Part shown: positions 5,799 to 8,600 of the stretch, piece after piece | Layout: every line of letters starts with the position of its first letter | How positions within the stretch are numbered: the first letter of the stretch is position 1 | Origin: Pseudomonadota bacterium | Lineage (GTDB): Bacteria > Pseudomonadota > Gammaproteobacteria > JAKAQQ01 | NCBI GenBank assembly: GCA_021852325.1 | Contig: JAJZNM010000046.1 | Coordinates: 1-8,600 of the forward strand | Direction: 5' to 3' | Length of the DNA stretch: 8,600 bases | The notes under the pieces: model-generated | The model's input: only the letters and a program-made list of their open reading frames with translations | Databases searched by the model: none | Told to the model about the DNA's origin: nothing | Position numbers and translations under genes: made by a program

Positions 5799-7976
5799 AT
5801 GCGGCAGATTCGGCGTTTGTTTTTGGCTGTGGGCGCGGTCTTGTGTCTCGCCCCGACCGTCTGGGCCATCGGGCTCGGTCCCATCCGGTCCCATACCGAG
5901 ATCGGGCAATATTTTTATGCCACGATCCCGATCCTCAGCACACGCGGCAGCAGCCATGCTGCGGGACTCAAGGTCCGCCTGGCGAGTTACAGCCGCTTCA
6001 AGAAAATGGGGTTGAGCTATCCTGCGGCCCTTTTCGGGCTGCATTTCCGGCTCGAAACCGAGGCCGATGGGCAACGCGAGATCGTGATCACAAGCGACAA
6101 GCCGATCCGGAGACCCTTCCTCACCTTCCTGCTCCATGTCCAGTGGCCGAGCGGTCGCCTGGTCCGGCAGTACACCGTCCTGCTCAATCCGCCCCTCCTC
6201 GTGGCGACCCACCACGCACCCGAGGTCCAGGCCGTCTCGCTGCCACCCCCATCTCCCGCACCGGCCCCCGTATCCCAATCCTCACCGCCACCCGCGCCGA
6301 TCGCGCCGGTATCCCCCGAACCGCGCAGGATGGTCCCGGTCCCAGCGATCCACCATGTGGTGGGTCCCGTGCGAGAGGGCCAGACGCTTTGGGGCATCGC
6401 CACGAAAATCGCGAGAACACCGGCCCGCACGGACCAGCTGATGCTTGCGCTCTACCGGCGTAACCCCTATGCTTTCGTCGGCAATATCAACCGCCTGCGA
6501 CAGGGCGCCGTGCTCAAGGTGCCGCCCGCGTCAAGGATCCGGGCGATCCCCCTCCGCGAAGCCATTGCCTTCGTCGAGCATGAGGACCGGAGCTGGCGGG
6601 CCGGCCGGCTCGCCGGGGCACCCCGTGCCCGCTCCGGCCTGGTCCTCCTCACGCCGAGCGGACCCCTCGCGAAACGCATGACCCGGACCCGTGGCCCGGC
6701 CGAAGTCGTGCGTCTCCGGAAGAAGGTCAAGGCGCAAGGCGTTGAGGCCGCCCGGGTCACCACACAACTCCACGCATCCGAAGCGCATTCCCAGCAGCGC
6801 GCGCACCTCCTCGCCCTCAAGAACCAGGCGCTCGCGGCCCTTGCCCAGCGCAGGCCGCGGCCCTCGCATGCCGGCTCGATCTTGGGAGTGCCGGATTTCG
6901 CTTGGTGGATCGCAGGACTCCTCATCCTCGCCCTGCTCGTGGCGCTCTGGATGCGTGAGCGCACCAAGCGCACCCGCACGGCGGTCGTGTCCGAGCGCCG
7001 TGGAGGCGCGAGGCTCGGACTCCGGGAGAACAACATCCCGCTCGCAACCCCGGATGAGTCATCCGGTCTCGAACCGGGCACAAAGCCCGCAGAAGCGGAA
7101 GGCTCCGAGATGGAGCTCGAAGAGAAGACCGCTGAGGAGGCATTTGACCCATTCACCGACGTCAACTTCCAGGTCGCTTATGGACTGTATGACCGGGCCA
7201 TCGAGACCCTCCTCGAATGGGTGAAGCAGAATCCCCGGCAGAGAGACGTCCATCTCAAGCTGCTCGAGGTTTATGCTGCCGCCGAGCGTCCCAAGGATTA
7301 TGTGGAGGAGGCGCGGAAGTTCCGTGACCTCTTCGGCGTGGATGGCACGGACTGGACACACATTGCGGAGCGGGGCCGGAGGCTCGCCCCGGAGGAGCCC
7401 CTGTTCGCACAAGACCCGCTCCGCGTGCAGACGGCAGCACCGGCGCGTGCCCCGTCACCCGCTGAGCCCGCCGTGGGGACCGCGACGCACGTCGAGGACA
7501 TCTTCGATGAACTCATGGGCACGCCGAATCTACCGCCGGATGAGACACTCGAGTTCGGCACTTCGGATACGGGGCACATCGAGCCCATCCACCGCGAGGC
7601 GGATATCGGCACCGACACCAACACCGAACTCAAGCTCGAGTTTGAGCTGGCCGAGTTCGACCCCCAGAAAAAGACTCCGCAGACGGCCACCGGTCCGGGG
7701 CCGGCGTCGCCGAATCCCAAGCCTCCCGACCCGGGCCGGGATACCCAGAAACAGTTCGACGAATCCCTGGCGGCGCTCTCGGAGCATACGAGCACCACGT
7801 TCATTCCGGACGTGGGTGGCGAGACGATGGTGAACACGAAACTCGATCTCGCCAAGGCCTATCTGGAGATGGGAGACAAGGACAGCGCACGCAGCATCCT
7901 CGATGAAGTGCTGGAAGAGGGATCGGCAGGCCAGAAAGCGCAGGCACAGGACCTGATACGCTCACTCGGCACCTGA
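5799..7976 (+). CDS. fimV: FimV-type cell-pole/pilus assembly protein with LysM-like and TPR regions
   Basis: This 725-residue inner-membrane protein belongs to the FimV/HubP family, which marks the cell pole and is needed for type IV pilus and, in some species, type II secretion assembly. A signal peptide occupies 1-23 (RR, then LFLAVGAVLCLAPTVWA), followed by IGLGPIRSHT and the FimV N-terminal domain to about 132, ending RRPFLTFLLHVQWPSGRLVRQYTVLLNPP. A Pro/Ala-rich linker spans about 143-172. A LysM-like peptidoglycan-binding domain at about 185-243 includes REGQTLWGIA and FVGNINRLRQGAVLKVP. A coiled-coil-prone stretch at about 300-350 precedes one membrane helix at about 367-385. The cytoplasmic part is acidic, with a TPR-like region (about 455-515), a low-complexity acidic linker, and the family's C-terminal domain TKLDLAKAYLEMGDKDSARS (680-699). 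It is shorter than P. aeruginosa FimV (about 919). The next gene, truA, is 19 nt downstream. Confidence 0.93.
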   Translation: MRQIRRLFLAVGAVLCLAPTVWAIGLGPIRSHTEIGQYFYATIPILSTRGSSHAAGLKVRLASYSRFKKMGLSYPAALFGLHFRLETEADGQREIVITSDKPIRRPFLTFLLHVQWPSGRLVRQYTVLLNPPLLVATHHAPEVQAVSLPPPSPAPAPVSQSSPPPAPIAPVSPEPRRMVPVPAIHHVVGPVREGQTLWGIATKIARTPARTDQLMLALYRRNPYAFVGNINRLRQGAVLKVPPASRIRAIPLREAIAFVEHEDRSWRAGRLAGAPRARSGLVLLTPSGPLAKRMTRTRGPAEVVRLRKKVKAQGVEAARVTTQLHASEAHSQQRAHLLALKNQALAALAQRRPRPSHAGSILGVPDFAWWIAGLLILALLVALWMRERTKRTRTAVVSERRGGARLGLRENNIPLATPDESSGLEPGTKPAEAEGSEMELEEKTAEEAFDPFTDVNFQVAYGLYDRAIETLLEWVKQNPRQRDVHLKLLEVYAAAERPKDYVEEARKFRDLFGVDGTDWTHIAERGRRLAPEEPLFAQDPLRVQTAAPARAPSPAEPAVGTATHVEDIFDELMGTPNLPPDETLEFGTSDTGHIEPIHREADIGTDTNTELKLEFELAEFDPQKKTPQTATGPGPASPNPKPPDPGRDTQKQFDESLAALSEHTSTTFIPDVGGETMVNTKLDLAKAYLEMGDKDSARSILDEVLEEGSAGQKAQAQDLIRSLGT

Positions 7977-7995
7977 TCGCCCCGGTTGGCGCACG

Positions 7996-8600
7996 ATGCG
8001 GATTGCGCTCGGCGTCGAATACGATGGGCGCAGGTTCGGAGGCTTCCAGCTCCAGCGCGCCGTACGGACCGTCCAGTCCGAGCTTGAGCGGGCGCTTTCG
8101 GTCATCGCCGACGGCCCGATCCGCGTGCTGGCCGCCGGACGCACGGACGCCGGAGTTCATGCGCGTGGACAGGTGGTTCACTTCGATACCCCGGTCAGGC
8201 GAAGCCGGCTGGCCTGGCAGGAGGGGACGAATAGCCACCTGCCGGTCGATATGAGTGTGCTCTGGGCGAGAGAGGTGCCACCCGATTTCCACGCCCGTCG
8301 CTCCGCACTCACGCGCAGTTACCGATACCGGATCCTCGTGCGTGCGAGCCGTCCCGCGATCGAGGCCGGACGGGTCTTCTGGTCGCGTCATCCCTTGGAT
8401 GTAGAGGCCATGCGCGAGGCTTTGGCCGGTCTCGAAGGTGAGCATGATTTTTCGGCGTTCCGATCCGCCGGGTGCCAGTCGCGCTCCGCCAGGCGTCGTC
8501 TGGACCACCTTTCGCTGACCGTCTCGGGGCCGGAGATCGTCCTCGAGGTGACCGGCAATGCCTTTCTCTACCACATGATCCGCAACCTCGCAGGATCGCT
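7996..8600 (+). CDS. truA: tRNA pseudouridine synthase A, N-terminal part (3' truncated by window edge)
   Basis: The first 201 codons are present and the gene runs off the right edge; the family is usually about 260-270 residues. TruA isomerises uridines 38-40 in the anticodon stem-loop of tRNAs to pseudouridine. The N-terminus MRIALGVEYDG and then TVQSELERAL (25-34) match the family. AGRTDAGVHARGQVVHF (47-63) carries catalytic Asp51. YRYRIL, then GEHDFSAFRSAGCQS and the FLYHMIRN block near the edge also match. The usual GWQ near the N-terminus reads GGFQ here. The ATG at 7996 is 19 nt after fimV and has only a weak Shine-Dalgarno, so coupling to fimV is plausible. The asd-fimV-truA order agrees with known gammaproteobacterial gene order. 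Confidence 0.95.
   Translation, partial: MRIALGVEYDGRRFGGFQLQRAVRTVQSELERALSVIADGPIRVLAAGRTDAGVHARGQVVHFDTPVRRSRLAWQEGTNSHLPVDMSVLWAREVPPDFHARRSALTRSYRYRILVRASRPAIEAGRVFWSRHPLDVEAMREALAGLEGEHDFSAFRSAGCQSRSARRRLDHLSLTVSGPEIVLEVTGNAFLYHMIRNLAGS

Noticed and set aside
7801..8574. 257-codon minus-strand open frame opposite fimV and truA
   Set aside because: It is antisense to two well-recognised genes across their junction and resembles no family. Long antisense frames are expected with this codon usage.
1..8600. Frequent GATC words throughout the window as a sign of a special function
   Set aside because: They follow mostly from preferred codons (ATC after G, and GAT before C) in the coding regions, and I did not count them rigorously.

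Overview
This window looks like ordinary chromosome from a high-GC gammaproteobacterium. All recognisable genes are housekeeping or pilus/polarity genes in arrangements known from that class. prmB sits directly before aroC, asd-fimV-truA follow in the order known from Pseudomonas-type genomes, and epmA lies near psd as it does broadly in enterobacteria. I cannot name the genus. I see no transposase, phage gene, CRISPR array, toxin-antitoxin pair, tRNA or rRNA.

Left block (1-749, + strand): the 3' end of epmA (EF-P beta-lysine ligase), then a complete free methionine-(R)-sulfoxide reductase with its three family cysteines. Middle gap (750-1103): a non-coding space between two convergent genes. 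It holds three DnaA-box-like 9-mers within 35 bp, followed by a strongly AT-rich patch with a perfect 15-bp palindrome. This is the most unexplained feature of the window.

Minus-strand block (1104-2506): a flavodoxin-like NADPH-dependent FMN/quinone reductase reads into phosphatidylserine decarboxylase, with a short overlap at a GTG start. Divergent spacer (2507-2582): a perfect palindrome, TTTATAGTATAAA, can supply a -10 element to both strands, and a 7-bp inverted repeat lies between it and prmB.

Right block (2583-8600, + strand): prmB, aroC, asd, fimV and the 5' part of truA are tightly packed. Gaps are 0 nt (prmB-aroC), 7 nt (aroC-asd), 68 nt (asd-fimV) and 19 nt (fimV-truA). The block mixes ribosomal protein methylation, chorismate synthesis, the aspartate pathway to lysine/DAP, threonine and methionine, cell-pole/type IV pilus assembly and tRNA pseudouridylation. 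The 68-nt gap holds a sigma70-like promoter candidate, so fimV-truA may also be transcribed on its own.

I did not find a convincing new biological system. The second-look items are the DnaA-box/AT-rich site and the symmetrical divergent promoter. Lesser ones are a variant self-cleavage motif in Psd and a compact FimV.
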